A DNA stretch of 64,000 nucleotides from Liolophura sinensis (Eukaryota; Mollusca; Polyplacophora; Chitonida; Chitonidae). The stretch lies in the NCBI RefSeq assembly GCF_032854445.1, contig NC_088295.1, positions 36,922,510-36,986,509 on the forward strand, in the 5' to 3' direction. A program made the position numbers and the translations under genes. The notes below the pieces were generated by a model that was not told the DNA's origin, searched no databases, and saw only the letters and a list, made by a program, of their open reading frames with translations. Positions within the stretch are counted from its first letter, which is position 1. Each line of letters begins with the position of its first letter. This document shows positions 1 through 40,439 of the stretch, piece after piece.

Positions 1-311
1 TGAATTCACACTGCTCACACTGGTGAGAGGCTTCCGCGTCATTTTGCTGCGCTAGCATGCTAACAAGTAAGCCACGGAGGCTTCCTGGGTGTACTGTATT
101 CATCGGAATATTTGTGAATGTTGTTATTCGAGCGGGTCCAACGTAGCATGTATGAATACTTAACGTTGTGTGGAATCAATCTCATCTCAACTCTGATTGT
201 CATTCTTGGTGCTTTGGTTCTAAATCCAGCTGAGGTTCTTTTCTTTGATATATCTAAACCTTGACTGGACTAAATATCTCCGAGTCATTGTCCCTTTGCA
301 TTGTTTCAATG

Positions 312-925
312 TGATTAAATGTAACGACAACACAACATTTTGAATACCGTTATAATTCTAGACACTGATACAGCTAGTGGATTGCAACGAAGTTAAACAT
401 CAGCGCGTTTTTTATACCTAACTCTTCTTAAGCTATGTTACTAGGAGGCGTGTAATTTGCCACTGTTTGAGCATTTAAATGAACAGTTAGAATAAAACTA
501 GCACTGGGGTAAACTGACAAGAGGAAGTAATTCACGGCATATGTGTGGCCATTTGCCAACTTTCACACTGTTGTGGATACTCTGGTTTTGCTGTCTGTGC
601 TGTAAATGTGTTTTATTGTATTTCTGCGTAAACCAAGGCTAAGCATACTTGTATGTTAAATGTGACGACAACACAGCATTATGACTAACTCTTGACCAGT
701 GAGGCCTAATGAGATTCAACTAAGTTAAATATCACTGCCTCCCCCTCCTAATTCTGCTTAAGCCATGGTGCTTTAATAGCTACTGTTAAAGTATTTACAT
801 GAACAGTTAGAATGAAACAAAACTGAGGTAAATTGAGGAGAGGCTGTATTTCACAGGTTACGTGTGACCATTTGCCAATGACACTCTCGTTGCTGCTCTG
901 GCTTTACTCTCTGTGCTGTAAGTTT
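312..925 (+). repeat. diverged tandem duplication, two ~270-300-bp copies
   Basis: Copy one (about 312-606) and copy two (about 655-925) share ordered blocks. These include 'gacgacaacacaacatt'/'gacgacaacacagcatt', 'catgaacagttagaat' versus 'aatgaacagttagaat', 'tgaccatttgccaat' versus 'tggccatttgccaac', and 'ctctgtgctgtaa' versus 'gtctgtgctgtaa'. Spacing is about 340 bp. Divergence is substantial, so the event is old. No coding content is visible. Confidence 0.6.
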
Positions 926-2929
926 TTATTTTATAAAATATAAATGTTGTTCATCAATGTAAACCACCGTTCAAATATGACGGTATCAGCAAGATTCACC
1001 AGCGATTCCAACCGTACATGTTACATGTAGGCAGATTTTTCAGTTAATAAAAAAAGCCCACCAAATTAATATTTTTCTCGCCACTACCAATATGACAGGC
1101 CCGAAGTATTTTGCTTTCACAAAAAATGTAGATCTTTCTTCGTCTGTTTATTCAGATCAACACCTGTTTATTTAAAAAAGTTTGATCTGATAGAGAATTT
1201 AATTTATAATCGAATTGATTATTCAGTAAGATTTTCTCCTTGAGGTAATTTTAGTCACATCTGCTGACCTCAAATAGCAGTATCGGTAATTGATAAACCA
1301 CATGCAAGTCTGTGAAGCCTTCCATTGACTGGATAGGGCGGAAATCAAGACAGCATCGAGACAGCTCAAATTAACTTGTAATTAAACTGGTGTGACGTAT
1401 TTTTGCCATTGATTATTACTGGCTGGGCTGGCATGAGGGTAGCCGAATCGAGATTGGCAGTTCCAATTGGAGTTCCATTCGAGACGGTAAGGATATCCGA
1501 TTTTGGTTGCGTGTGAAGTTGGCAGTCAGTTTTGGAACACGTTCTAACAATTTACACGTCCTTTGATTATATACGGCTCGACTTCACACCTTAGAGACAA
1601 AATTCCAGAGCTTTGAAGAAGTAGAACTGGGTATATTTGTGATGTTCTTGATTAGACGCTGTAGGAATTTAGACAGGTCGTGCTTATTGATTTATCTTCG
1701 GGTGGTTTTGACTGCGAGCCAATGCGCATTATCTAGAATCAAAAATATCTTCCCGTCACCAAAATCCATAAGCTCCTTAGACAGCAACCGCGACTCTATA
1801 TGTGGATCTCCAACTCACTTCCTCTCTTCTACCGTCTGACCAGGGAATATTAAAAAATATTTCTCGGCTCGAAAAGTCCCGACTTTAGGTCAATCAAGGG
1901 ATCATTGATCCATCACTTCAAGCCTGTTTAGGAAGCAGCCCTCATCCCATTCGTCCCGCCATCGAGCGGCGAATCGCTGATTTATTCGGTAAAGCCTTAC
2001 CTATCAAATAAGAAAGGCAAGGCCAAAGAATCACGTTTCGCGGCCTTTGGAGAAATACTCGTTAAAGCCTGTTGGTAATTTGATAACATAGTGTAAATAT
2101 CTTTTCAAAAGTCAGCATCGATTTGTGGAACCGTCCACAAGAGCTATAGCCAACGAGTTGCAAATGTATTGCATGCCTCCGAAAGCCTAGTGTGTGTTTT
2201 CTAACCTTGTCTTAAGTATACGGGTCTCACAATGTCTTTTTGATATGACATTAACGATTTATCGAGCTTGCCACAGTTCTGACTAGTGCAAACACTCACT
2301 TCTCGAATTCCGCTCTGAAAATACGACTGTTTTTTCATGATACAAACACAATGACCATGATTTCTGGTATTAACTCCATCCAATCATTGAACGTTTTCTG
2401 AAATGAGTACGAAGAAGGGATTAAGATTAAAAGTACTACTTAAGAATTCATGCTTTGCGTTACTCTTTTACATCTACACAAAATCAGTTTAATGTGTCCG
2501 TGAATGGAACAAATGCTCTCTATAGCAATGTAGACACCTTTCAAAAATTGGCCAATCGCTTTAGAGAAATACCACAAATGCAAGGACTGCATGCTTCAGT
2601 CCAAGATCTTGTCTTATTTTGTCCAGTTCGATAGATTCCGTTCTTCAAACGCTTTGATCATCAAAACCAAGTCACAGTGACGTCTGCGATAAGTACTCCA
2701 GCTCACAGAAGGGGCTTACCCTGTCCCAGTACAATCTCAGTGACGTCACCGTGTTGGTGTTCAAACAGTGTCCATAATTTAAGCGCTATGATATGGATCG
2801 GCCTAAAAAAAACCCTTGGTGTGATGATATAAGGTGTTAAAGAAGGTCAGCAGGCGAGTTTCAAAGAAGGAAGAAAACTTTCCTAATATAACTGTAGACA
2901 AGTGATAGATAGGAACATTGAAAAATTCT

Positions 2930-2976
2930 AGTAAACGACGTTAAACCACAATGAAATACATAAATAAGCAAACTTG
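2930..2976 (+). repeat. fragment of a 'GACGTTAAACC' SINE-like 3' end
   Basis: The block 'aacgacgttaaaccacaa' followed by 'aaatacataaataa' matches the 3' end seen in the copies at 29560-29792 and 44637-44950, a GTTAA-tACGACGTTAAACC-like core then a short A/T-rich tandem tail. Only the 3' end is preserved. Confidence 0.4.
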
Positions 2977-3702
2977 TACAAACACTGCCCTGAATATAAC
3001 TTTGGGCGACATAATCAGAAAGGGGACTGTCATATTATCTCGTTGCATTTGTCCGTCTTCGTCCGTCTTGGATATGTCCTAGATATGATAGTCATGAAGT
3101 ACAAAGAAAAACCAAACTGTGAACACTTGAACGCCATGTTAAAGGGCAATCGATGCAGCCATGATAAAACGGAATTTCCTTTTCTGCGTAATGGTCACTC
3201 TTGTCCAAGCATTGTTCTTTTGAAATGAATGAGTAATAACTTACTAGTTTGTCCACAAAAGCCATCGCAAAGGCCGGAATGAACATGTGGAGACTACCAA
3301 GATAGGGCCCGAAAAGGTCTTTATTGTTTAAAACGATGATAAGCCATTTTACGACTAAACCAAACATTTGCCTTTCTGTATTTTATTGATTAGTGGCTTT
3401 AGCGGCCTTTCTTTCAACTCATGCATCTATTGATATCGACAACACAACACTCCTTGGAGAGCTATTCCCTTACGATGCCTTCGTTATTTAAAAAATAACA
3501 TTATAGTGTATATACCGTCTCTGGCTTTCAACCACGGATGTAGCCGTATCGCTATTTAATAGGTGTTATAACCACAAGATGTCCTGTGGCCATTACTTAT
3601 TCGAGACATTCAGATTTGTCTTATACTCCATCAGATGTCCATGTGTCAGTATATACCAAGTTTTCTGTCCGCAGCTTCCGGTCTGTAATTTGGACTGTTC
3701 CG

Positions 3703-3714
3703 ATGAGAAGATAA
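3703..3714 (+). promoter_or_regulatory. three-residue uORF ending 1 nt before the receptor start codon
   Basis: The sequence reads ATG AGA AGA TAA and then, after one base, the proposed receptor ATG at 3716. If the transcript starts upstream of 3703, a scanning ribosome would meet this M-R-R-stop first. It could lower translation or allow near-immediate reinitiation. The transcript start is not known, so this is a possibility only. Confidence 0.3.
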
Positions 3715-3715
3715 G

Positions 3716-30244
<26,529 letters not shown>

Positions 30245-30247
<3 letters not shown>

Positions 30248-31335
30248 GATTCTGGACGAAGATGACTCAATACACCTGGAGGGCTTCTTACAGCGTTATA
30301 CCGGCGACTTGCTCGAACAACAGGAGTTGGTAAATCGCTGTATTTGTGATTCCTCGATGATGATCTCTCAGTACATCGGGAGGACTCCCTACAGCGCTAT
30401 ACCGGTGACTTGCTCGAACAACAGGAGTCGGGAAACCGCTGTATTTGTGATTCCTCGATGAAAATGACTCAATACATCGGGAGGACTCCCTACAGCGCCA
30501 TACCGGTGACATGCTCGAACAAAAGGAGTCGGTAAACCGCTGTATTTGTGATCCCTCGATGAAGATCGCTCAATACATCGGGAGGACTCCCTACAGCGCT
30601 GTACCGGTGACTTGCTCGAACAACAAGAGTTGGTAAACTGCTGTATTTGTGATTCCTCGATGAAGATCTCTCAGTACATCGGGAGGACTCCCTACAGCGC
30701 TATACCGGTGACTTGCTCGAACAAAAGGAGTCGGTAAACCGCTGTATTTGTGACTCCTCGTTGAAGATGACTCAATACATCGGGAGGACTCCCTACAGGG
30801 CTGTACGGCTGACTGCTCGAACAACAGGAGTCGGTAAACCGTTGTATTTGTGATCCCTCGATGAAGATCGCTCAATACATCGGGAGAACTCCCTACAGCG
30901 CTGTACCGGTGACTTGCTCGAACTACAGGACTCGGTAAACAGTTGTATTTGTGATTCCTCGATGAAGATCTCTCAGTACATCGGGAGTCGGTAAACCGCT
31001 GTATTTGTGATCCCTCGATGAAGATCTCTCAGTACATCGGGAGGACTCCCTACAGCGCCATACCGGTGACTTGCTCGAACAAAAGGAGTCGGTAAACCGC
31101 TGTATTTGTGACTCCTCGTTGAAGATGACTCAATACATCGGGAGGACTCCCTACAGGGCTGTACGGCTGACTGCTCGAACAACAGGAGTCGGTAAACCGT
31201 TGTATTTGTGATCCCTCGATGAAGATCGCTCAATACATCGGGAGGACTCCCTACAGCGTTGTACGGCTGACTGCTCGAACAAGAGGAGTGGGGAAATTTG
31301 TGATTTCTCGATGAAGATGAGTCGGTACAGCACGG
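30245..31335 (+). repeat. 101-bp minisatellite starting at the receptor stop codon (~10-11 units)
   Basis: Units share 'catcgggaggactccctaca', 'gcgctataccggtgacttgc', 'tcgaacaacaggagtcggta' and 'aaccgctgtatttgtgattc'. Phase marks at 30377, 30478, 30579 and 30680 give a 101-bp spacing. The first, most diverged unit begins within the last codons and stop of exon 24. The array would form the proximal 3' UTR. Minus-strand frames in it are artefacts. Confidence 0.9.
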
Positions 31336-31944
31336 TATGAGAGATTGCTTCCTGAAAACGAATTTGCACTGCGATGTGTGAGGGACTGCTCGACCGTCAA
31401 GACCTAGTACAATACGCTATGTATGATTGTCCTACAGACGTGACTCGCTAGAATGCTGTATGTGTGAGCTAGTGATGACTATAGAGATCAAGATGACTTA
31501 GTACAGGTCCGCATTGTATATTCGATTAATGTGACTTATAGTAAGACCTATCAACCCTACATGTCTCTGATCGCATGACTGTGGGACATCACCATTGGCT
31601 CATTTCTGTAGCATGGCCATGCCTGGTCATGAGGTGTGGGATTTCACACGACTTTGTATATAGCTGAATATACGACCGTGGCATATTTATAGTGTATGTG
31701 ATGTGCTGCCGACATGGCTCAATCCAACTCTGTAACGTTCTTATGTCATCACCATTCCTTATGCCCGGCTACAGAAGCTAAGGTACCGTTGTACAGTCCA
31801 TGATCAGCTCACTGATTCTATGCCTATTCATCGCCATCACCATTCTCACAACGATGAAATCAACAGTTGTATCAACAGCACTCAGCAGGAGTATACATAC
31901 ACCACTCTATTCCCGCACTTTTCGATGAAATCGGTAACATTCAG

Positions 31945-32067
31945 TATAATTTATTTATTTATTTATGTATTTATTTATTTGAGTGATATTTTACTCCGCA
32001 CTCATTTATACGACGGCGGTCAGCATTATGGGAATACATCGGGCAGAATTCGGAGAAACCCACCCAT
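31945..32067 (-). mobile_element. SINE 3' fragment, minus strand
   Basis: On the minus strand it reads 'cccataatgctgaccgccgtcgtataa', an 'agtgcggagtaaaa' segment, then an AAATAAATAAAT tail. This is the same 3' module as the plus-strand SINEs at 16.9, 51.3 and 55.3 kb. The tRNA-like head is missing. Confidence 0.75.
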
Positions 32068-32082
32068 GAAAAGCCTGAACAA

Positions 32083-32203
32083 CTATAAGGCATTGATCCA
32101 TTCATGAACAATATAACTATAAGGCATTGATCCATTCATGAACAATAGAAGGCATTGATCCATTCATGAACAATATAACTATAAGGCATTGATCCATTCA
32201 TGC
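32083..32203 (+). repeat. short tandem repeat, ~4 units of about 30 bp
   Basis: Copies of 'aaggcattgatccattcatg' joined by 'aacaatataactat' (shortened in one copy) follow the SINE fragment. Confidence 0.85.
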
Positions 32204-33077
32204 TGCTGAATAAGAATCAACCTGATTTGCTTAACTTGATGCTTAGTGTATTGATTCCCAAAGATGTCACATGGAATCAGTTTTCGGGGTTTTGTTCCGT
32301 ACCTGCTAGGTCTGCACATGTTATTCATTAACGGGTAAATGTCTTTTTGCTAAACAGATCTTACGGTTTCATCTGGTTCATTTGTGTTCACATTTGTTTC
32401 AAAAAGATTTCTTTTCTGCGTAAGCTTTAATCGCCACCTGAAAAATTCGCCCAAAATGGGTATATCTAGAGAGCTTCTAAATCTACGTTATACTAAGTTG
32501 TATAACAATGCTGGATATGCTTGCCTACATCGTAACCAATTGCTAACGGTTCCAGGTCCATAAACCATAGATGAACTTCACGTAAACGGTTGTAAATGTG
32601 TGAGTGTGCATACACCTTGATCATGATCAACTGATGTGGACAGCTGTAAATGTGCATGTTATACCTCTCAAGCATAATTTGTGACTTGTAGCGTACATCG
32701 ATTCCAACCTAAGCTGTAAATGTTATCTTGACGTATGTATAAATGACGTGTGATCTTAGGTTTATTGTATTATGTATGTTTGCACTACGTTTAGATATGT
32801 CTGAGTCTTAGTGTACTTTATTTTAAGACAACGGTCTTACACAGAGGTGTTGTGATAGTATAATTGTGAAATACATATAGATTCTTCCGCAGAGACGAGT
32901 AAAGACGACATTATGAAATGCATCTAGCTATGTCAATGCATACGAGACTTTTTGTTGTTCCATTGCTTTTGTAAGCACATCGATCTAGTTTGTTGACCAG
33001 TATTGAAAGACAAAGAACAGGAATGGCATTAAAGGAGACAATAAAGTGAGACAATAAACTTCTGCCTGTCTCTCTAT

Positions 33078-33078
<1 letters not shown>

Positions 33079-33164
<86 letters not shown>
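33079..33164. repeat. (AT)n microsatellite
   Basis: About 86 bp of uninterrupted AT alternation. Flanking sequence is not duplicated. Confidence 0.97.
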
Positions 33165-33168
<4 letters not shown>

Positions 33169-34302
33169 TTTGGCACGTTTGAACCTACATATGCAGGATG
33201 CTAAGTAAGGAGTACATGTGAGTGATAGAATGGTAGCAACGACTGTATATTCATATACAAGATGGTCTTCCGATGCCGATGAAAATGTACAGCCCGTTAT
33301 CATTGGACCCCAGTTACAATTTATGAAAGCAATTCAGATTATCTCGACCCTTGTCATTTAACCTTGCTTTTAAGACATACACGTCATGACGCTGAAGTAG
33401 CTCTTTAACATCAATGCTTATCCCCAGTGCTGTCGGATGAAAAAGAGCGCCCCAGTTTATCATACAATGATAAGAAACAGACAACAACCAATACCGATGT
33501 CGCCTTGTTCCCTGTGACCAAAACTATTACCGTTCAGCACAAAAAGTGTCAAATGTCATATACTATATATTCAAGGTTAACATCTATAATCCAGTTGGTG
33601 ACAGCTGACGCCGCTTGGTCCAATTTGCTTTCAGTTGGGCGATATTCCCCATTGCACACGGTGTACTGTACAGGACAAACAGAATATTTTCTGAAGTTGT
33701 ACGTGCCATTAGGTAATCATAGTAAATGCATGTATCATGGCTGTCATTGTCACTGCAACATATAAAATTTTCTGTTACAACTCTATATATATTGTAGAAA
33801 AATAGAGAAGTGTGAGTTTCGTACGGAAGCATCTGCACATATTTTCCATAAACTATTACTATCAGCATTTATAGATATAAAACATAATGTGTCACGGAAA
33901 TACGTGGCATTTCGCAACGTCTTGGTGAGCAGAGATTGCCGTATCACGAATGACCATTTTTTGTTAGAATCTTACAAATTGTGCTGGCTCTTCCGTTTTT
34001 TTTTACAATTGTACTGTAACGCTAATGGTTTTTGAAATAAACGACATGTGTGATCTTTGTTGACAAGGCCTTTGTCTGTCATGTATATCCATTCAATCCA
34101 AAATGCTGGTAAATTTTGGTAATCTTGAATTTCTGGTGTCATATAAGTCTACTAGGCTTAAATGTGTCCGTTTTCGAAACCACTGTTGTATTGTCCCATT
34201 TCTACGAGTATTAGTCAGAGTATGTAGCCTGATATTGACCCAGTTAGGAACCTGTTCACATTGACCCTTTTTAGCATCGTCTTCTGAGAATGATATTTGG
34301 GG

Positions 34303-34326
34303 AAAAAAAAAAAAAAAAAAAAAAAA
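34303..34326 (+). repeat. poly(A) run, 24 bases
   Basis: An uninterrupted A run after GGGG. It might be the tail of a degraded retroposon, but no recognisable element precedes it. Confidence 0.9.
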
Positions 34327-34849
34327 ACGCATTTTAAAATTTTAGTGTTGTTAAAATTTAAGTTTGAAGTTATCCGCGTGTTTGTTGGGGGGGCGGGTAA
34401 AAGGGTACATCTTTCCTGAGCTTCCTTGCAGATATTTCATTCTCTGTCTTCATATGGACTTTAGCGTATACTTTGGAGGGTGTACTGTGTTTTACCGTTT
34501 TCTTTCTCTATAAATGGAACCCACTTGGTAGCCCTTTGTCTGTGACAGAATGAAACAACCAATAACTTTGTCTTTGCTAGCCTCGGAACATGTTTTTGTT
34601 TTTAAACGTTATAAAACGTGTTTGTTGTGTAAGCCGTCCCTCTGCATGCATGATGCGTCTTTGGTAAGTGCTTCAGGAGAATTATTCTTTGTCGCTTCTC
34701 CTCATCTTCAGAACGCATTGAGAACACTTCTATTACAACAATGACCCGGGCTCATGTACATTATCACCAAGTAAAATCCCCAAATTGGTATTTTGTCCAC
34801 GAGATAACACCACCGGTAAGAGATGGAAGATTGAATTTAGTAGATTATG

Positions 34850-35110
34850 CTTGTCCCTTGTTAAAAGCCAGAAGAAAATGCAGTCATACAGCGCTCGCAA
34901 GCCGCCCTGTATCAGACCGTTGGGATAATTAAATTCTCCACAGGAAGGGCAAACTATCAAAAACGATATTTCCAATCGCTATAGCCCATGTTTATTCTCC
35001 TAATTCAATTGGGCAAATGACCCCCTCTGGTTCAAACGAAAGCAAGATTGTGAGTTAAATTGGCTCGACAATAGATCCGCCCGGTGGCCAGCAAAACGCA
35101 CAGAGAAATA
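34850..35110. promoter_or_regulatory. candidate cis-regulatory block
   Basis: Complex, non-repetitive sequence of even composition contains homeodomain-like ATTA sites ('ataattaaattctc', 'cctaattcaattgg', 'gaaataattgaaat'). It looks like conserved non-coding DNA of developmental genes. This is an impression from composition and motif density only. Confidence 0.25.
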
Positions 35111-35731
35111 ATTGAAATAGGACATCATTTTTTGCCTGGCAAATGTAATAAGCGAGTGAAGCAAATAGCTCGATTCACATTATAGCGTGTTTAGGAAAAC
35201 ATCTCGGAACGTAACGTTGTAATGTTATACCGCGAAATAAAACCTGTCATGCGTTAAAAACACTTCACCCACCCCAATTGACATCCCGAGGCACATTTTT
35301 TAGTTAATCCTAAGAGAATCAAAATGCATCTTTCGTTTTCTCATGAATCCTTGGCGTTCCCCGGGATTTTGCGACTCATACGTCAACGAGTTTGTGGAAT
35401 TGTACCAACCTTGATGAGTTTTGAAGCCTCTATTGCTTTCGATGTTTTAGAACAATGATTGGAAAGGTAATTTTGAAGTTAACAACGTCATTGTATTTAA
35501 GCCCATATACTCATAGGAACTATCAACATCCTAATTTCTTGAACTTAAATATATCAGATGACATTCGACTCTAGGCGTGTACACGCCAAGTACCAAAATC
35601 GCATAGGTGATGCCATTCAACACGATGCATGTATCTCTCCAAGAATCCAGCTCGTGTGAATTATGCTTTTAACACGATGCATATCCAGTCAACATATCCC
35701 TGTCGTGTGAATTATGTCTTCAACACGACGA

Positions 35732-35850
35732 GTGAGTGAGTGAGTGCTTGGGGTTAACGTCGTACTTAACAATTGTAACAAATATAAAAAGACAGACACA
35801 TAGGTTGCTCGGTGCATAGAAACCATTCCGCACTAAATTACTGAAGCGTA
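35732..35850 (-). mobile_element. second SINE-like family, minus-strand 3' end
   Basis: The plus strand begins AGTGAGTGAGTGAGTG then 'cttggggttaacgtcgtact'. Read on the minus strand this is the 'agtacgacgttaacccc' 3' core followed by a CACT tandem tail, as in the 29.6- and 44.7-kb copies. Confidence 0.65.
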
Positions 35851-38800
35851 GAAACATTATAAAGGCCACTGTGAAGCAATGTCAACCAAACGGTAGTTTA
35901 AATGTTCAAGAATATTTCAGCGTTTGATGATTATATTAGTTTCACACAAAACAAAAAAGTTGTTACGATGGCTTTTATTCGTATTATCGAAATGTGTTGT
36001 GTGTACGTCAATAACCTAAAGGTTTGAGCACACAGCATCCTGCAAAGGTAAAGAACGGTAGAAGTAAGCAGAGACACATATAAATCAGCAAAAAAAGTGA
36101 ATACTGTAGTATCGATGAAAGAATTAATAGCTTACACGTCCATTTGTACGCCATCGATAATTCTGGAGGTAATGCTTCATTTCCCTACCTGTTCCAGCTT
36201 GTGATGCAGTGGTTTGTCCCAGCAGGATTTTACCATTTCCCCTTGTGTAATGCATGAGTACCATCGTACCTCTTTGCCCACAAATCGTTATAGCGGCGGC
36301 AGTAATAAACAATACACTATACTACTTACACCTGAAGTAAGCGGAAGAGGCTTTCCATTAACGTTTTATATTAAAACACCTCTTTATCCTCACACAATTG
36401 TATACCTATAGGCGAGGTAATATACCACCCCCTCCCCCCCAGTTAGTATATATTGCATTAACTTTATGGCACACTTATATTCTAAGAAGGTAAAACGTGC
36501 ATTTAGTATCTGTCATTATTCGGAACTATTAAAATATCCTTTGAAACCACTTTTCTGTTGAGCTGGATGAATCAAACGTCACTCATCATGCGAGACTTGA
36601 CTTCTGACACATACCAAATAGTATTTGTGGCTCCAATAAATCCTCCAAGAGAGGGCCCGTGGTCAGCGAGTTTTCTCATATCCCACATGAAATCCAAATA
36701 CTTCAAAAACTGTTCTCAATTAATGAACCGTACTCTGAATGCCCTCACGGTTCTTGGTGTTTTTTTCCGCATCGTCAGGTCCGCAGAAACGAGTAGGGCC
36801 GATTGGGATTGGCTCGGAAGTGGCAATTTACGGTCAGGGGAAATCAGCTTTGTTTGGGTGCCACCTCGGGAACATCTAAATAATATCACTGCTAACGGTG
36901 TTAGTGGCTCTAGCTTCTGGGTGTAGCCGTGACGCTCGTGTGGGGGTTTGTTAGAGGGCTTGGGGGAGTGCGAAGCAGCTGTCTTCAGAAAGGGTTTCGC
37001 TCTGGCTCTCGCCTCCAGGACATATGGCCGACTTAAAGCCGCACTGGTAGTACAGACCCGCAGATTCGGGACGTGCCGGAAAGTCACTTTGATAAGACGT
37101 CCGAGACCCGCAGCAAATCGGCCGAAAATGAGGTGAAATTGGATCTACATCCACCCCACCTGATCACAGTGTCGTTAGCTCATCCACTTCCCGTCTTATA
37201 TCGATTTTTTTTTACACCGGCAGACGCTTTTGGTTCATTCGGGGGCGTCCCTCTCCTTGGGCCTCATTCGACATTTTCCGCAGCTTCACAGTGAACTTCG
37301 TTTCCGGTGAGATTTACAACGCCAAGATGTAACACTGTTCGACAACGTGGCGGAATGATCCGCTTTTTTATGACCAGCCCTCTAGGACTTATAACATTCA
37401 AAACAATGCAACATAAAAACGCCATGATGAATGTATGATTGCATAGCTTGACAAGCGTTAAGAGGAATACGACGCCACGCCACTTTTCAACCAATATCAC
37501 GTCATTTTTTACTTGACGACCTGCACATCGCTCAACAAATGTAATGACAGTGTTGACCTAAACTAACAATGAAATTTCTTAGCTTTTTTTACTGTAAAAA
37601 GTGAAAACAAGGAGTTTAACACTGGCGCCATTGTTAGCAATATTTGGCAGGTCACAACAACTAGCTCGCTCCTTGTCGTCTTCCTGAATTTCCAGCTTCC
37701 TTAATTTTCAACTTGATATCTATAGACAATAAGCTTTACATTGCTTTTGCCTTGCCAACATTTCAGTTACTCTTTCTGTTAAAAGTTTTCTTCTGTTTCG
37801 CGATATTTTATATGTAAAAACCCAAGTGCATCAGCTTTTACTGTGTCTATGAGGTGAACTATAATAAATTTCCAGGGTGGAATTACAACCAACATCCAAA
37901 TATTTCTTGTAGAAGCTACAAACCATTATATAATTCAGGCATCTAGTCCATGCAGTTGAATGTTGAATTGTAACTAGAGATCATTGTATGTAGAGAAACA
38001 CAATGACTGCCCTGAAAAAATGAATCCTAGAATATTAATATTTAGATTCGCGATTCTATGTTAAAACAAAAGAATGTAAGAACAGGGTGCTAATTCACTC
38101 ACGTCTTTTTTTTAAAATAGTTTTGCGGGCAATGCTTTACAAGGCGATTGGAGTCCACACTAGGTATAATATTTATACTCGCAATGTAAAAACAACCATC
38201 TTTGAATTCTAAGAGTCAGCTGCAGCACTTTGCCACAGTCACATGTGATTCCCACCGTAACATCCTTTTCTTGGAGAGAAAACAATAAAAATGTCACCAT
38301 GATATCAGAAAAGAATGCAAAGGTATAATATAATGATATCCCAAGAAAATAATCCATACTTTTAGTTCATTAGTGACACAGTGTCTTGGTGTCTGTCCCG
38401 ACATTGGTCAGCCACACTAGGACCTTCCTAACCAACAATCAAAACATCCATTTACAAAACAACAAATTCGGCAGTTTAATTTAAGGCAAATAAGATAGGT
38501 GATTTCAGAGGCCTAAGATATATCCATCGTACAATAACAAAGCGTTGTGATAAAATTAGGCAAGGCACTGTGGATAAATAAGCTGCACCTATCAAGAGTT
38601 TCCTTCATCAAGAAAAGTGGAAATAAACTCAGATATGGGTAACACGAAATGAGACGAGGAATAACCGTATCTGTGAATGTTACAAATTCTGTTCATCTAA
38701 ACAGACTTAGCCATCTCCTGGATAGGCCTAGATCATTGTTGCGTCTTTGTCTGCGCTAGCTCTCTGAGAAATCCAAGTCTGCTTGTAATGCTGATGATTC

Positions 38801-40091
38801 ACCTGCATCACCTTGCGTGGTGAACCTCACTAAATCCCCCTCCGTGATTGACTATAAACAGATTCTGTGTTAACGAACGCGTCAGACATGTCCAGATAGC
38901 ACGAAATATTGTTCTCCTCCAGGAGAATTCTTCCCACAAGGGGACATAAATCTTACTTAATTTTCTCATACTCGGTGATCTTCAGCGTACGGTCACTTTT
39001 AGGGTCAGACAGACGCATTATTAACTAGACATACGTTTTCCACATGGTTATTTTCATGTTTGATTCTGCAATGAATCCCCACCAAATAATAACAAACAAA
39101 CATAGAAACATTAGAACAAGAGATGAACTACTGTCTCCGCTTGTTCACAACTGTTTTATATACTTAATAAAAGACTTAACTTTAATCCAAGTTTTCAAGT
39201 TAGCACCTACTTCAAAAATAATTGCATAACAGTATATCAAATATTAAAATAAATCTGCTGCTCTTATACCTTGATTTTGGAGAACCGCATTGACTGCCGA
39301 ATTTGGCTAAAATTTAAATATAAAAAGTGACTTAATACCAGTATTAGCTAATACATTTTCAAACAACTGGGTTTTATTTCTTTATTATGTATATGTGAAG
39401 TACATATTCAGGACTACATTATGCAGAAAGTCATCTTCCCTTTCTTAAATTCTTCACTTTAACTCCTTTAATACTAAACTTGGATTTTAGTATGTGAACA
39501 TACCGCGCACGTCAGCCTGAAAACTTAAGTTCAGTTTCATAAATCTCATACCAAAAAGAGAAGGAGCAGTTCACAGATAGTTTTATAAAATATTATCGCC
39601 GCTGGTGTTAACTAATGAATAAATGGTAAAGATATGTTCCTCATCTCCTCGTTCGCCGGACTGCGGGATACACGAAAAGGAAATCGAAAACAAAGATTGT
39701 AGTTTTAATGAAAAATTTCAGAAATGACGTCAAACAACTTCAAAGAACTACCAGCTTAGCGGCACCAGTTAAGCGCCTAGATACGGTCTTCACTCAGTGT
39801 GTTTTAACACCTATCACTGTTGACGTCTGGCTACTTAATTGTAGGCCTGACCACCAGGGCTTTAGGAAAACTGTAGTTTGAAGCCATTTTAACTCAGTCA
39901 AGCGAAAGGTAAGAAAAGAACAGTAGATTTGTGCAGTGCCTGACAAAGGGAGGGTTTCAAACGCCAGCTGAAATAGATAAATAAATATGCATTACCATGT
40001 TTGACTACATTTTCAAAAATACTACACCACATCAGCAGTTTTTAGATAGGGGAAAGATTTCACGATTGCTTTTTGGGTTTTTTTTGGCGGG

Positions 40092-40104
40092 TGGGGGGGG
40101 GGGG
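40092..40104 (+). repeat. poly(G) run
   Basis: A G-run of 12 or so bases after 'ggcgggt'. It can stall polymerases or be mis-sized in assemblies. Confidence 0.85.
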
Positions 40105-40439
40105 AATTGTTACACTTACTTTTTGGATTTGAAATGAAAAAAATGCTCACAGGTAAGGATAAACATCATTTATCAGACAAAATTTTCAGACTGTAGCTTT
40201 TGTGTAAACGTCAACCTAAAACGCAAGTTTATGTTTCCATTTGCAACTTATAGAAACATCGACCTTATATTTTTATGGAACCTAAAGTGTTTTTATGTTC
40301 CAAAACTTCTTTCACAGTTACAGTATTTTGTTTGACTAACCACACTCACACAGGCAATGCTGTTTTCCTTTCGTGCGTGAAGGGTGATGTCAGTGCAAAT
40401 TCCAAGCATGACACTCTGAATTATTGCAGCTAGTTAGTG

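Larger units (their letters stand above)
1..3578. other. upstream intergenic DNA, no gene recognised
   Basis: No reading frame here looks like a conserved protein, and all ORFs are under 100 codons. The stretch is AT-rich with no CpG-dense block. It contains a diverged direct duplication near its start and a short repeat-family fragment near 2930-2976. Part of it may be the promoter of the adhesion GPCR that begins at 3716, but I see no convincing TATA or CCAAT arrangement. Confidence 0.5.

Noticed and set aside
36558..36926. 122-codon plus-strand frame
   Set aside because: No family resemblance and an equally long frame (123 codons) overlaps on the other strand, as expected from a GC-richer block with few stops.
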